Assembly: GCF_900182905.1 (NCBI RefSeq)
Contig: NZ_FXUF01000003.1
Coordinates: forward strand, 248,001 to 312,000
Length of the DNA stretch: 64,000 bases
DNA from: Anoxynatronum buryatiense
Lineage (GTDB): Bacteria > Bacillota > Clostridia > Peptostreptococcales > Tindalliaceae
Direction: 5' to 3'
Shown one piece after another: positions 1-8,711 of this stretch. Each line of letters begins with the position of its first letter. The first letter of the stretch is position 1. The notes beneath the pieces were generated by a model, which saw only the letters and a list, made by a program, of their open reading frames with translations, ran no database searches and was not told the DNA's origin. Position numbers and translations under genes: made by a program.

Positions 1-614
1 AAGGGAAGTTCATTCTTTTGAGCTAATTTTTCCAAGGCAGGTCCTGCAGGGAAAGACAAACCCATGGCAACACCAAGGCGGTCAATGAGCTGCCCCAAGC
101 TGATATCGCTGGTTTGTGCCACAACAACGGCAGTATATCCCACTTCACGCGTTGGTGCCACGCGCAGTAATTCTGTTGTTCCGCCGGAAAGGTGAAGTGC
201 ATAAAATGGGCGGTTCATTTCAAGCCCTAAAGACCAAAGTCCAGCTGCCAGATGACCTTCCTGATGACTGTAAGAAAAGCAGGGAACCTGATGGATGACA
301 GCCACAGACCTGGCCAGGGATTCACCCGCCAGAAAAACAGGCATGTAAGAACCTTCAATATCACGTGGTCGATTGCTGTACCCCACTGCTTTTAAACATA
401 CCTGACTTAAAGCACTTTCCATGGATTTCAACAGAACCGGTAATTCCCGAACATGCTGAAAAAGGGCTTCAGATTGTCTGAGGCCCCGTTTTCCTTCTGT
501 TACAGTTAACAATTGACGTCGTTGATCCAAGAGCTGATAGGAAGTATCCATTAAAGCAATTGAGGTGGTATAATTACTGGTATCAAAAGCTAAAACTGCT
601 TCAGGGAGTTGCAT
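1..614 (-). CDS. TsaD-like (O-sialoglycoprotein endopeptidase/Kae1-fold) protein, 3' part cut by window edge
   Basis: The reading frame opens with ATG at 614 and runs off the left edge, so only about 204 N-terminal residues are visible. The start reads MQLPEAVLAFDTSNYTTS, the ASKHA-type first strand of the TsaD/Kae1 fold. A SHQEGH segment near residue 115 resembles the metal-binding HxxxH of TsaD. Clostridia commonly carry this shorter TsaD-like protein directly after nusB, separate from the true tsaD. The start overlaps the nusB stop by 14 bases, so translation is probably coupled. Function is likely in the TsaD/tRNA t6A family, but the divergent clostridial branch has no assigned reaction that I know of. 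Identification of the family is good; whether it is the catalytic TsaD is unsure. Confidence 0.75.
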   Translation of the reverse strand, partial: MQLPEAVLAFDTSNYTTSIALMDTSYQLLDQRRQLLTVTEGKRGLRQSEALFQHVRELPVLLKSMESALSQVCLKAVGYSNRPRDIEGSYMPVFLAGESLARSVAVIHQVPCFSYSHQEGHLAAGLWSLGLEMNRPFYALHLSGGTTELLRVAPTREVGYTAVVVAQTSDISLGQLIDRLGVAMGLSFPAGPALEKLAQKNELP

Positions 615-1023
615 GACGATCTTCCCCCCGGTCTTTCAGGTAGGTGCCCAAAATGCCATTAACAAAGGCTGATGAATTTTCGGTACTAAACTTTTTTGCC
701 ATCTCAATTGCTTCATTCACAGAGACATAACTGGGAATGTCATCTAAATCCAGTAATTCCGCAATTGAAACACGAAGAATTGCCAGATCCACCCGGGCAA
801 TACGTTCCATCTGCCAGTCAATGGCATAAGATCGAATCATTTGGTCAACTTCATCATGACGTTCAATCACAGAGGTAAGCACCTGTCTAATGTAAACATC
901 CTGATCAGGACTTTCAGGGGCGTCCTCAAGAAAATGTTGATACCCCGCCAAACTAAACTCATTCTTGATGATCATTTCGTATACTAACTGCATACACAGT
1001 TCTCTGGCTTCTTTACGCTTCAT
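601..1023 (-). CDS. nusB: Transcription antitermination factor NusB
   Basis: The 140-residue product matches NusB in length and pattern: an N-terminal MKRKEARELCMQLVYEM helix and a conserved ILRVSIAELL...PSYVSVNEAIEMAKKF...FVNGILG block in the C-terminal half. NusB binds boxA RNA with NusE (S10) in the rRNA antitermination complex. The reading frame extends upstream to a GTG at 1038, but GGAGG lies 7 bases before the ATG at 1023 and inside that extension, so I start at 1023. It lies downstream of an Asp23-family gene and overlaps the TsaD-like gene, the usual clostridial order. Confidence 0.93.
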   Translation of the reverse strand: MKRKEARELCMQLVYEMIIKNEFSLAGYQHFLEDAPESPDQDVYIRQVLTSVIERHDEVDQMIRSYAIDWQMERIARVDLAILRVSIAELLDLDDIPSYVSVNEAIEMAKKFSTENSSAFVNGILGTYLKDRGEDRHATP

Positions 1024-1045
1024 GCAGGGTACCTCCACTCACAGG

Positions 1046-1426
1046 TTAAGACGATTCACGGGCAGTATCAATGCTTTCTTCGGGAAACCGCACTGCCTGC
1101 ACATGAATGTCTACAGCACCTACTTTCAGCGCTGTCATGGTTTCAACCATAGTTTTGACTTTATCCTGAATTTCCCAGGCTATATCAGGGATGGCAATGC
1201 CGTATTCCAGTACCAAATTTAAATGAAGATAGACCACCTGATTTTTCACTTCGACTTTAACACCTTTAGAAAGGTTTTTTTTGCCCAAAACATCGGCAAT
1301 ACCGCCGGTAAGGCCGCCGCTCATACCAGCAACGCCCTTCACATCAGTGGCACTTAAACTGGCAATTGTGGCAATCACATCTTCAGCAATGTGAATTTCT
1401 CCACTGCGATGCTCTTCCATAACCAT
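1046..1426 (-). CDS. Asp23/Gls24 family envelope stress protein
   Basis: A 126-residue acidic protein of the Asp23/Gls24 family (YqhY type), recognisable from GEIHIAEDVIATIASLSATDVKGVAGMSG at the start and the VYLHLNLVLEYGIAIPDIAWEIQDKV strand-helix pair. In Firmicutes the YqhY-type member sits next to acc genes or nusB and is linked to envelope or lipid homeostasis. AGGAGG lies 7 bases before the ATG. The gap to nusB is 22 bases, so the two are very likely cotranscribed. No membrane segment or signal peptide is visible; the family associates with membranes through partner proteins. Confidence 0.85.
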   Translation of the reverse strand: MVMEEHRSGEIHIAEDVIATIASLSATDVKGVAGMSGGLTGGIADVLGKKNLSKGVKVEVKNQVVYLHLNLVLEYGIAIPDIAWEIQDKVKTMVETMTALKVGAVDIHVQAVRFPEESIDTARESS

Positions 1427-1443
1427 TTAGCATCCTCCTTAAC

Positions 1444-1479
1444 AAAGAAAATCCCATGAGTGATCAAAGGATTTTCTTT
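1444..1479 (-). terminator. Intrinsic terminator after the CD1247-like gene
   Basis: Perfect 11-bp inverted repeat (1444-1454 with 1469-1479) with A/T-rich outer arms, between the stop of the CD1247-like gene at 1501 and the Asp23 gene. It would separate the efp-side genes from the Asp23-nusB unit. Confidence 0.6.
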
Positions 1480-1500
1480 CGCCAACACATGTTTTCAGCA

Positions 1501-1986
1501 CTATTCCTGTTGATGATCCTCTGCGACAACTTCTTCTTCTTCGTCATCATGGCAATCGCCACCGCAGCAGCAACCCTCTTCACAGAAGTCATCATCAGCA
1601 AATTCGATGAGCTCATGGCATTGTGGGCACAGTATTTCTGCATCCTCATCATACAAAATATCCTCATCAAGATAGATGGCTTCACCACACTTTGGACACT
1701 CGATTTCCATGAAGTCAATTTCTTCATCTTCATAATCATCATCATCATCATTTTCGTCAAAGTCGTCAGAAATAAGTGATTCAGCTTCTGCCAAATCATC
1801 ATCCAGCGCTTCAACATAATCAGCAAGATCTTCCTGTTCTTCCTGTAATTCTTCCATCGATGCAACGATTTCTTCCAGGGTGTCCAAAATCCCCAGCAGC
1901 AGTTTTCCTTCTTTTGATGACTCTTTAATGTTTAAGCCTTCTGCCAGTCCTTTGAGGTAAGCCACATTTTCAAAAAGATGGTTCAT
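1501..1986 (-). CDS. CD1247-type acidic protein with zinc ribbon
   Basis: A 161-residue, strongly acidic protein. The first ~70 residues form a predicted helical region (VAYLKGLAEGLNI...LLGILDTLEEIVASMEELQEEQEDL) typical of the clostridial CD1247 N-terminal domain. This is followed by a run of Asp/Glu and then a zinc ribbon with two CxxC pairs (CPKCGE and CPQCHE). A Cys-rich stretch, CCCGGDCHDD, lies near the C-terminus. AAGGAGG precedes the ATG. The family is widespread in Clostridia next to efp; its function is not known. The acidic repeats generate open frames on both strands that are not genes. Confidence 0.8.
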   Translation of the reverse strand: MNHLFENVAYLKGLAEGLNIKESSKEGKLLLGILDTLEEIVASMEELQEEQEDLADYVEALDDDLAEAESLISDDFDENDDDDDYEDEEIDFMEIECPKCGEAIYLDEDILYDEDAEILCPQCHELIEFADDDFCEEGCCCGGDCHDDEEEEVVAEDHQQE

Positions 1987-2099
1987 ATTACGCCTCCTTG
2001 TCTAAACACCCTTGTTTGTAAATAACATTTGTTGACACATTTTAAAGAGAATGTATCCAGTCTACACTGCTTTTTAAAAAACATATCGTCAAAACGACT

Positions 2100-2657
2100 T
2101 TATACCCGGGACATATATTCACCGGATCGGGTATCAATACGAATCACATCACCTTCGTTAACAAAAAGGGGCACCTGAACGATAGCGCCTGTTTCCACAG
2201 TGGCAGCTTTGGTCACATTGGAAGCCGTATCTCCTTTAATGCCGGGTTCACATTCAGTTACCTGAAGTTCCACAAAATTGGGAGCATCCAACTGAAACGC
2301 ACTGCCCTGATAAAATTTAACAGTGGCACTATCATTTTCTTTTAGATAAATAATCGAATCTTCCACAATTTCTTTTGTCAAAGGAACCTGTTCATAGGTC
2401 TCGTTATCCATGAAGAAATACAATTCACCATCACTATAAAGATACTGCATTTCCTTTGTTTCAATAATTGCCAATTCAAACTTGTCGTTGGGGTTAAAGG
2501 CTTCTTCGCGAATAGCACCAGTTTTAAGGTTTTTGTATTTAGTACGAACAAAAGCCGCACCTTTGCCTGGTTTTACGTGTTGAAAGTCAACCACAACACA
2601 TGGTTCGCCTTCCTTTTGAAAAGTTTTCCCCTTTCGAAAATCACTTGCATAAATCAT
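2100..2657 (-). CDS. efp: Elongation factor P
   Basis: The 185-residue product is full length for EF-P, with the KOW-like N-terminal domain ([10 protein letters not shown]), the loop [12 protein letters not shown] carrying the conserved tip lysine, and the C-terminal OB fold ending [23 protein letters not shown] binds the ribosomal E site and relieves stalling at polyproline. GGAGG lies 7 bases before the ATG. It is followed by the CD1247-like gene and preceded by an Xaa-Pro peptidase, the standard Firmicutes neighbourhood. Confidence 0.97.
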   Translation of the reverse strand: MIYASDFRKGKTFQKEGEPCVVVDFQHVKPGKGAAFVRTKYKNLKTGAIREEAFNPNDKFELAIIETKEMQYLYSDGELYFFMDNETYEQVPLTKEIVEDSIIYLKENDSATVKFYQGSAFQLDAPNFVELQVTECEPGIKGDTASNVTKAATVETGAIVQVPLFVNEGDVIRIDTRSGEYMSRV

Positions 2658-2700
2658 AGTTCATCCTCCGCATCTCGTTAGAATAGACTGACTCCGGGTT

Positions 2701-3768
2701 CTACACAGGAACTTCCACCAACTCTTTATTGGAATGAGATAATACCTCATATCCATCAGCCGTTACTAAAACTAAATCTTCAATGCGGACACCACCCTCA
2801 TCGGGGATATAGATGCCCGGTTCAATGGTGATCACCATGCCAGGTTCCAAGGGAACCTTGCCCAGATGATTCACATGAGGCAGTTCATGAATTTCGAGAC
2901 CAACCCCATGCCCCAACCCGTGGCCAAAATAATCACCAAAACCTGCTTCAGTAATGATCTGTCGCGCAATTTCATCCAGTTCAATACCTGTGATCCCGGG
3001 CCGTACTGCCTTCAGCGCGGCTTTTTGTGCGTTAAGAACGGTTTGGTATATTTCTTTCTGGCGATCAGTTGCTTTTCCCACTACGACGGTTCGTGTCATA
3101 TCAGAGCAGTATCCGTCAACCAGATTACCATAATCAAATGTAAGAAAATCGCCAACCTCAATCAGTTTATCAGAAGCAATGCCATGAGGCAAGGCTGACC
3201 GCAGCCCCGATGCAACTATAAATTGAAAGCTGACACCATCGGCACCATTTTGACGCATATAAAATTCAAGCTCCAACGCCAATGCATTCTCAGAAATGCC
3301 CGGTTGTATTTTATTAAGAATCATTTCCCAGCCTTTATCTGCAATGGCTGCAGCTCGGCGAATAATTTCTGCCTCACCAGGTTCTTTGACAGAACGAAAA
3401 ATCGTCATTTGGTTATTCATAGGAACCAACTCTATGCCAGGAACTCCCTTTTCGTATTCACAGGCAAGTGAGTAACTGATGAATTCTTCTTCGATCCCTA
3501 CCCGTTTAAATCCTAGTTCCCGCAGATGCTTAATGGCCGATTCGTGCTTATCGATCTGTAAATATGTAAAATCAGGGCTCTGTTCCGACACCTGACTTTT
3601 ATACCTGAAATCGGTTATCAGGTATTGATGATCGGGTGTAACCACTACGGTGCCTGCCGATCCGGTGAATCCGGCGGCGTATTTTCGGTTGGCTGGTTTT
3701 GACAACAACACAGCATCCAGTTTTTCAGCGGCTATCCAGTTGCGAATGGCAGTTAATCGAGCATTCAT
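2701..3768 (-). CDS. M24 family Xaa-Pro peptidase
   Basis: A 355-residue pita-bread metallopeptidase (YqhT type). Creatinase-like N-terminal domain, then the catalytic domain with dinuclear metal ligands in the expected order: FDYGNLVDGYCSDMTRT (two Asp), GHGLGHGVGLEIHE (His), ITIEPGIYIP (Glu) and GGVRIEDLVLV (Glu). It removes residues N-terminal to proline. An upstream extension to 3864 is possible, but CTGGAGG lies 6 bases before the ATG at 3768 (MNARLTAIRN), so I start there. It lies 43 bases upstream of efp and is probably cotranscribed with it. Confidence 0.93.
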   Translation of the reverse strand: MNARLTAIRNWIAAEKLDAVLLSKPANRKYAAGFTGSAGTVVVTPDHQYLITDFRYKSQVSEQSPDFTYLQIDKHESAIKHLRELGFKRVGIEEEFISYSLACEYEKGVPGIELVPMNNQMTIFRSVKEPGEAEIIRRAAAIADKGWEMILNKIQPGISENALALELEFYMRQNGADGVSFQFIVASGLRSALPHGIASDKLIEVGDFLTFDYGNLVDGYCSDMTRTVVVGKATDRQKEIYQTVLNAQKAALKAVRPGITGIELDEIARQIITEAGFGDYFGHGLGHGVGLEIHELPHVNHLGKVPLEPGMVITIEPGIYIPDEGGVRIEDLVLVTADGYEVLSHSNKELVEVPV

Positions 3769-3962
3769 GTGATTCCTCCAGATTATATGATAGTAGTGCC
3801 CTAAATCCCTTGAATCCTTTGTGTGTTCAGCTTGATAACGATACAAGTATATCATATTAACCAATTATTGAACAGGTTTCAGTGTTTTGGAAATATCTCT
3901 CATGTCATCCGTGCTGGAAGAAGCAAACAATTATAGCAGTTTCATTTAAAGCTGATTTTTTC

Positions 3963-4016
3963 AAAAAAAATGCGAGACATGGCTTAAATCATAAAGATCT
4001 AATTGCCAGTCTCGCT
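3963..4016 (-). terminator. Intrinsic terminator of the catabolic operon
   Basis: GCGAGAC (3972-3978 as read on +) pairs with GTCTCGC (4009-4015), with an additional GGC/GCC pair inside, and on the minus strand the stem runs straight into eight T residues. It lies 30 bases past the stop of the last operon gene at 4046. Confidence 0.75.
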
Positions 4017-4045
4017 AAACAAAGGGGGGTGTCCATAAAATGAGG

Positions 4046-5470
4046 CTACTTTTCCAACTCCGGGTCAAAGAATTTACCAAAAAGTTCCTCGTCAGAGGGT
4101 CTATCTTCCTGAATCGGGCGTGATACCCATGTGGTGTTCATGTAATGCTTCAAATTAACATTTTCTGAAATAATATTCCCGCCCCAGGATCCACAACCTA
4201 AACTGGAAGTCATGGGCATCCCATTATTGAAGGCGCCGGCATTAGCTTTTGATTGGGGTTGTCTCACCATGATTCTGCTGACGGGAGCAATCATAGCTAA
4301 CTGATGAATGTGAGCATCATCAAAGGAATAAATACCACAAGAATGGCCTTTACCCTTGACCTCATAAATAGCACGCATCATTTCCAGTGCCTGATCAAAA
4401 CCGGTGTATCGATATACTGCCAACAAAGTTGTCAGTTTTTCGCTGGAGAAGAAATGCTCTTTTCCAATTTCATCTCCAATAACTATAATAAACTTGCGGT
4501 CATCGGAAATTGTAAATCCGGCTTTTTTAGCCAGATCAGGTGCTGCCTGTGCAACTGTATCTGGTAAGCGGTGACCTTCCTCGTCCCACATAGCTTTTTT
4601 TAGAAGAGCTTTTTCTTCTTCACTGGCCAAATAGCCACCTTCCAGCTGCAATTGATCCAACATTTTTTCATAGATGCTTTCTTCGATAATCAAGTTTCCA
4701 TCTGCGGAGCATCCTGAACCAAAGTCTGAAGTTTTACTCATTCGAGTGTTCATGGCCGCTTCTTGAATGTCAGCAGTTTCGTCAATAATCATGGTAGAGT
4801 TTCCGGAACCAACACCATAAGCAGGCGTTCCTGAGCTATAGGCAGATTTAACCATGTCAGGCCCACCTGTGGCCAGTACTAAATCTACTTCGGCCATCAG
4901 TGCCTTGGTCATGGGGATATTCACATTTTGAAGACATTGCAACAAGTCTGCTGGCGCACCTTCTCGTTCGAGAGCTTCTCGCATATATCGAACTGTTTCA
5001 AAAGTGGTTTTTCTCGAACGTGGATGAGGTGAATAAATAATTGCATTTCGGGCTTTAATGCCATATATGGCAGTTCCAGAAGGAGTTAATTCCGGGTTCG
5101 TTGTTGGAACGATTGAACCAATAATACCGATGGGTTTTGCATATTTGACAATTCCTTTTTCGGGTATTTCTTCAATGATGCCAACACTTTTCTGACGCAA
5201 AGCATCCCTCAAAATCCCTTTAATTTTAAAACGCTTATTAACGCGTCCCACTGGGTCTCCCAACCGACTTTCTTCAACGCCCATGAGAGATAGTTTTTCA
5301 AAAGTTTGTTTATTGGCAACTGACCAGGCTATTGCTTGTATCAAGTGATCGATCTCTCTTTGGCCATAGTGTTCGATTATCTTTTGAGCTTCGCGGGCCT
5401 TAAACAGTGCTGTGTCCAGCTCCTGTCGTTGTTCCAATGTTAGCTGCTTATCCTGTTGCAATTTGTGCAT
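4046..5470 (-). CDS. CoA-acylating aldehyde dehydrogenase, copy 2
   Basis: A 474-residue aldehyde dehydrogenase of the CoA-acylating branch (EutE/PduP/SauS-like), expected to convert an aldehyde plus CoA and NAD(P)+ to an acyl-CoA. The catalytic cysteine is C254 in SKTSDFGSGCSADGN; the nucleotide-binding region includes GTPAYGVGSGN. It is a clear paralogue of the enzyme at 12338-13810, sharing long blocks such as LRDALRQKSVGI and VRQPQSKANAGAF. It is the last gene of the leftward operon, separated from dctP by 141 bases that hold a hairpin. The substrate is unknown. SauS (sulfoacetaldehyde) is a related specificity, but no sulfonate genes are nearby. In the ring-opening model it could serve a second aldehyde or give higher dosage. 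Confidence 0.85.
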   Translation of the reverse strand: MHKLQQDKQLTLEQRQELDTALFKAREAQKIIEHYGQREIDHLIQAIAWSVANKQTFEKLSLMGVEESRLGDPVGRVNKRFKIKGILRDALRQKSVGIIEEIPEKGIVKYAKPIGIIGSIVPTTNPELTPSGTAIYGIKARNAIIYSPHPRSRKTTFETVRYMREALEREGAPADLLQCLQNVNIPMTKALMAEVDLVLATGGPDMVKSAYSSGTPAYGVGSGNSTMIIDETADIQEAAMNTRMSKTSDFGSGCSADGNLIIEESIYEKMLDQLQLEGGYLASEEEKALLKKAMWDEEGHRLPDTVAQAAPDLAKKAGFTISDDRKFIIVIGDEIGKEHFFSSEKLTTLLAVYRYTGFDQALEMMRAIYEVKGKGHSCGIYSFDDAHIHQLAMIAPVSRIMVRQPQSKANAGAFNNGMPMTSSLGCGSWGGNIISENVNLKHYMNTTWVSRPIQEDRPSDEELFGKFFDPELEK

Positions 5471-5550
5471 GTATCACTTCTTCCTTCCTGTTTTTGTTCT
5501 GAAAGTGTATATAAAAAGAACGGTGCATTATATAAGCCAGGGTTTTGTTG

Positions 5551-5582
5551 AAATGCAGCCAGAAACCAATCTGGCTGCATTT
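5551..5582 (-). terminator. Hairpin between dctP and the second aldehyde dehydrogenase
   Basis: Perfect 13-bp inverted repeat (5551-5563 with 5570-5582) around a 6-base loop. On the minus strand the 3' arm ends ATTT but no long T-tract follows, so it could be a leaky terminator or a 3'-end stabiliser that raises dctP mRNA relative to the downstream gene, a common arrangement for binding-protein genes. Confidence 0.55.
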
Positions 5583-5611
5583 GCATCAATGCTTCTGTGT
5601 TGTAAAATCAG

Positions 5612-6691
5612 TTATTGGGCATTTTCCAGTGCATTTAAGAGCGCATCTACATATTCTTGTCCGATGGCAGTTCCGATGGAATCATATACTCCCTGTGCTT
5701 TTACAAGAACTTCATCAACGAAGCTTTCGTCAAACTCAATGAGCTCCATGCCACCATCAATTAAAATTTGTTTGTTATTTTCATCAACTTCTGCAAGTCC
5801 GGCTTCAATTTCAGCTGCAGCTTCCTTAACTGCCTGCATCAGCGCTTCCTGGTAGAGCGGGTCGAGGCTGTCAAACTTACTTGCATTAATTAGAAATTGG
5901 TTGCAGTACAAAATATGGTGAGTCATGATCAGATAATCCTGAACTTCCTGAAAATTAGCGCCAACATTGGTATCTGTTGCATTTTCCTGAGCATCCACAA
6001 GTCCTTGCTGAAGAGATACGTATACTTCAGGCCAGGGAAGTGGTGTTGGTGATGCACCCAGTGATTGCCAGAATGCCATATGGTTTTGGTTTTCCATTGT
6101 TCTGATTCTCAACCCATTAAAGTCGTCAATAGAACGAATCGCTTTGTTTGATGTGGTTTCGCGGAAAGTCCCACCTTGAAGATAGTGCAAGATATACATA
6201 TTCTTATCTGCATAAGCCTGGTTAATCAGATCATAAAACGGACTTGCATTCAGAGCATAATCGATCTCTTCAGCGCTGTATTTTGCAAATACCATGGGCA
6301 GGTCGAAGATGGCGACCTCAGGAACGAATGACACTGTTTGTGCTGTTTGCGCAATGACAAAGTCAATGTCACCGGCAAGCATTTGTCCCTGGAGTTCCTG
6401 GTCATTCCCCAGCTGGCTGTTGGGGAAATAATCGATTGTCAGTTGCCCGCCAGTAATGGCTGCCACTTTTTCGGTCACAAGTTCACCGTAAAGTTGGGCG
6501 ATTGCACCTACTCCTGAGTTGTCTGCACCAATGAGTACTACCGGATCTAACGCATCAAAGCCTGAAGCAGCTGCAGGTTGATCTGCAGGTTGGTCTGATG
6601 GTTCTGCAGGCTGAGCCGGTGCTGGTGCTGGTGATCCGCATGCTGCCATTAGCATTGAAGCGACTAGTAAAAGTACAAGCAGTTTTTTCAT
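5612..6691 (-). CDS. dctP: TRAP transporter substrate-binding lipoprotein DctP
   Basis: A 359-residue extracytoplasmic receptor. It begins with a lipoprotein signal (MKKLLVLLLVASMLMAAC; Cys lipidation) followed by an Ala/Pro linker of about 25 residues, then the DctP fold. The LRIRTMENQ segment holds the arginine that in this family binds a substrate carboxylate, and PLPWPEVYVSLQQGLVDAQENA is the conserved hinge/pocket region. It should capture an organic acid outside the membrane and deliver it to DctQM encoded just upstream. The 110-base gap to dctM has no terminator. The carboxylate-binding Arg fits an alicyclic acid such as quinate but does not prove it. Confidence 0.93.
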   Translation of the reverse strand: MKKLLVLLLVASMLMAACGSPAPAPAQPAEPSDQPADQPAAASGFDALDPVVLIGADNSGVGAIAQLYGELVTEKVAAITGGQLTIDYFPNSQLGNDQELQGQMLAGDIDFVIAQTAQTVSFVPEVAIFDLPMVFAKYSAEEIDYALNASPFYDLINQAYADKNMYILHYLQGGTFRETTSNKAIRSIDDFNGLRIRTMENQNHMAFWQSLGASPTPLPWPEVYVSLQQGLVDAQENATDTNVGANFQEVQDYLIMTHHILYCNQFLINASKFDSLDPLYQEALMQAVKEAAAEIEAGLAEVDENNKQILIDGGMELIEFDESFVDEVLVKAQGVYDSIGTAIGQEYVDALLNALENAQ

Positions 6692-6801
6692 TTTATATCC
6701 TCCCTTGTCTTATCTTCATTTGAAACCAACGCCTTTACTGGAGTTGCAGATTAATCCATCGCATCACTCCTTTGACTGATGGTATTGACATCGAATTTTT
6801 C

Positions 6802-8085
6802 TTACAGAAACACGAGACTGAACCAAGGTATATAAGTAATGAGAAATAACGCTATCGCAAATGCCAGAATAAATGGTATAGCCGTTTTGGCAACATTCAT
6901 GGGTGCGGTATCAGCCAATGTTCCGGCAACAAAAAGATCAAGTCCAAATGGTGGTGTTGCCAGTCCAATTGAAAGACAACAAACCATGATGACGCCAAAA
7001 TGAACAGGATGAACTCCCATCGCCTGTACTGCTGGGAGAAGAATGGGTGATAAAATAACAATGGCCGGCCCGGTGTCCATGACCATACCCAGGATCAGAA
7101 AAACCACCACAATGCCTGTAAGAACTGTAAAACTGGATGTGAAGTTGCTTAATATGAAGTTTTCAATTAAGGCAGGTGCTTTGGCCAGTGCCAGTACACG
7201 TCCGAAAGCGATGGCAAAAGCAAGCACAAAGCAAAGGGGTGCATAGGTTTTGACTGCTTTTCCCAGGAATGGAACAATGCTTTTTACCGTAAAAGACTTG
7301 TAGATCACCAGCGATACAAAAAGAGAATAAAAAACAGAGATAACGGCTGCTTCAGTCGGGGTGACAATCCCTGAATAGATTCCCCCCAAAACAATGATGG
7401 GAGACATTAAAGCCCAAAAACTCTCCTTGAGCAGGCTGAGAAACCCTTTAGCCCGTAATTCGCTCATCTTAATGTTGATCTTCTCTTTATCTTCTCCGTT
7501 TCTAATGCAGTAAATCACCGCGTAAACCATCATTGCAAGTCCAATGAGAATTCCAGGCAAAATTCCTCCCAAGAAAAGTGCACCAGTGGAGACTCCTGTA
7601 GCAAGAGAATAGAGAACGAATGGAATGGATGGCGGAATAATAACCCCAAGCCCGCCTGCCGTTGCAATCATCCCTGCTGACCAAGTTTTGCTATACCCCA
7701 TTTCAACTAGAAATGGGATGGTCATGGAGCCTACTGCAGCGGTGGTTGCAGGGCCAGATCCAGAAATAGCACCATAAAAGAGGCAGGTCAGAATGACTGC
7801 ACATGGTAACCCGCCAGGCAGGTTTCCAACAAAATAAGCGAAAAAATTGAATAATCTCCGGGAGATACCACCCTCGGCCATTAAAACACCGCCAAGGATA
7901 AATAAAGGAACTGCCAGTATGGGTGTTGTGTCTGACCCTGAAAAGCTGTTGGCAATCAGTTGTTGAATAGAGCTTCCTGTTCCTCCCAGTATGAGAGGCG
8001 TCAGCGCACCCAATACCATACTCATAGTAATGGGAATGGCAAAAATTAAACTAACCATAAACACCAAAAAGATCCAGAATGCCAC
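6802..8085 (-). CDS. dctM: TRAP transporter large permease DctM
   Basis: A 427-residue, highly hydrophobic protein of the DctM family with about twelve membrane segments. Recognisable motifs include GALTPLILGG near the start, GAISGSGPATTAAVGSMTIP in the first half and LATPPFGLDLFVAGTLAD near the end. It drives Na+-coupled uptake together with DctQ. The start is GTG with AGGAGG upstream, and its first base overlaps the dctQ stop (TAGTG), so translation is coupled. Confidence 0.95.
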   Translation of the reverse strand: MAFWIFLVFMVSLIFAIPITMSMVLGALTPLILGGTGSSIQQLIANSFSGSDTTPILAVPLFILGGVLMAEGGISRRLFNFFAYFVGNLPGGLPCAVILTCLFYGAISGSGPATTAAVGSMTIPFLVEMGYSKTWSAGMIATAGGLGVIIPPSIPFVLYSLATGVSTGALFLGGILPGILIGLAMMVYAVIYCIRNGEDKEKINIKMSELRAKGFLSLLKESFWALMSPIIVLGGIYSGIVTPTEAAVISVFYSLFVSLVIYKSFTVKSIVPFLGKAVKTYAPLCFVLAFAIAFGRVLALAKAPALIENFILSNFTSSFTVLTGIVVVFLILGMVMDTGPAIVILSPILLPAVQAMGVHPVHFGVIMVCCLSIGLATPPFGLDLFVAGTLADTAPMNVAKTAIPFILAFAIALFLITYIPWFSLVFL

Positions 8086-8663
8086 TATACGTCACCTCCT
8101 GTTAAATTGGTCGCATCAGAAAGTGTTGTACCGGTGGATGCAACTTCCTGCTGTGCCTCTTTAAGTGTAGCCTCAACTGTTGTTTCTATTTTTTGATTGA
8201 AGTTTTTAAAGTTGTTGATAATTTCTTGAATCATGCGAACGACTGCAAGGGCGAATCCAATGTTGGTGGATAGATACATCATCCACATGGGAATCCGCAT
8301 TGCCGGCGAGAGCTGTCCAGTTGTTTTGATGATGCCAGTATACGTGATTGAGTATCTAAATAAGATAGCAAACAAAACCAGTACCATCAAGTTTGTAAGA
8401 ATCTCAATGGACTTTCGCAGCTTTTGGGGGAGCATGTCCATCACAACTGTAACTCGTAACATATTTCCTTTCTTAATGGTATAGCCGAGGGAAAGAAATA
8501 CTGTCCAAATATAACAGTATCGTGCAAATTCTTCTGGCCAGGGCATGGAACGCACAAAGGTTCTTGCCAGAATCTGAGCCATCATCACGGTGGAAATAGT
8601 CGCCAACAGGATAATTAAGATTGACTCTTCAAAGTGATCGTCCAACCATTTGATAACTTTCAT
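8085..8663 (-). CDS. dctQ: TRAP transporter small permease DctQ
   Basis: A 192-residue protein with four predicted membrane segments and the DctQ-type first helix region (WLDDHFEESILIILLATISTVMM) plus the conserved WPEEFARYCYIW block. The frame begins earlier at 8681, but AAAGGAG sits 8 bases before the ATG at 8663, so I use that. It overlaps dctM by one base. The C-terminal tail of about 40 residues is polar and Thr/Glu rich, longer than usual. Confidence 0.92.
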   Translation of the reverse strand: MKVIKWLDDHFEESILIILLATISTVMMAQILARTFVRSMPWPEEFARYCYIWTVFLSLGYTIKKGNMLRVTVVMDMLPQKLRKSIEILTNLMVLVLFAILFRYSITYTGIIKTTGQLSPAMRIPMWMMYLSTNIGFALAVVRMIQEIINNFKNFNQKIETTVEATLKEAQQEVASTGTTLSDATNLTGGDV

Positions 8664-8711
8664 AACATCGACTCCTTTCAACTATGGAAGTATAACCTTT
8701 GATCTATTATG

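Noticed and set aside
1735-1760. ATCATC microsatellite-like repeat
   Set aside because: It is simply the Asp-rich stretch of the acidic protein on the opposite strand.
1456-1865. Two overlapping open frames rich in Ile/Phe or Met/Lys across the CD1247-like gene
   Set aside because: They are out-of-frame readings of its Asp/Glu codon runs (GATGATGAT type) and lack ribosome sites.
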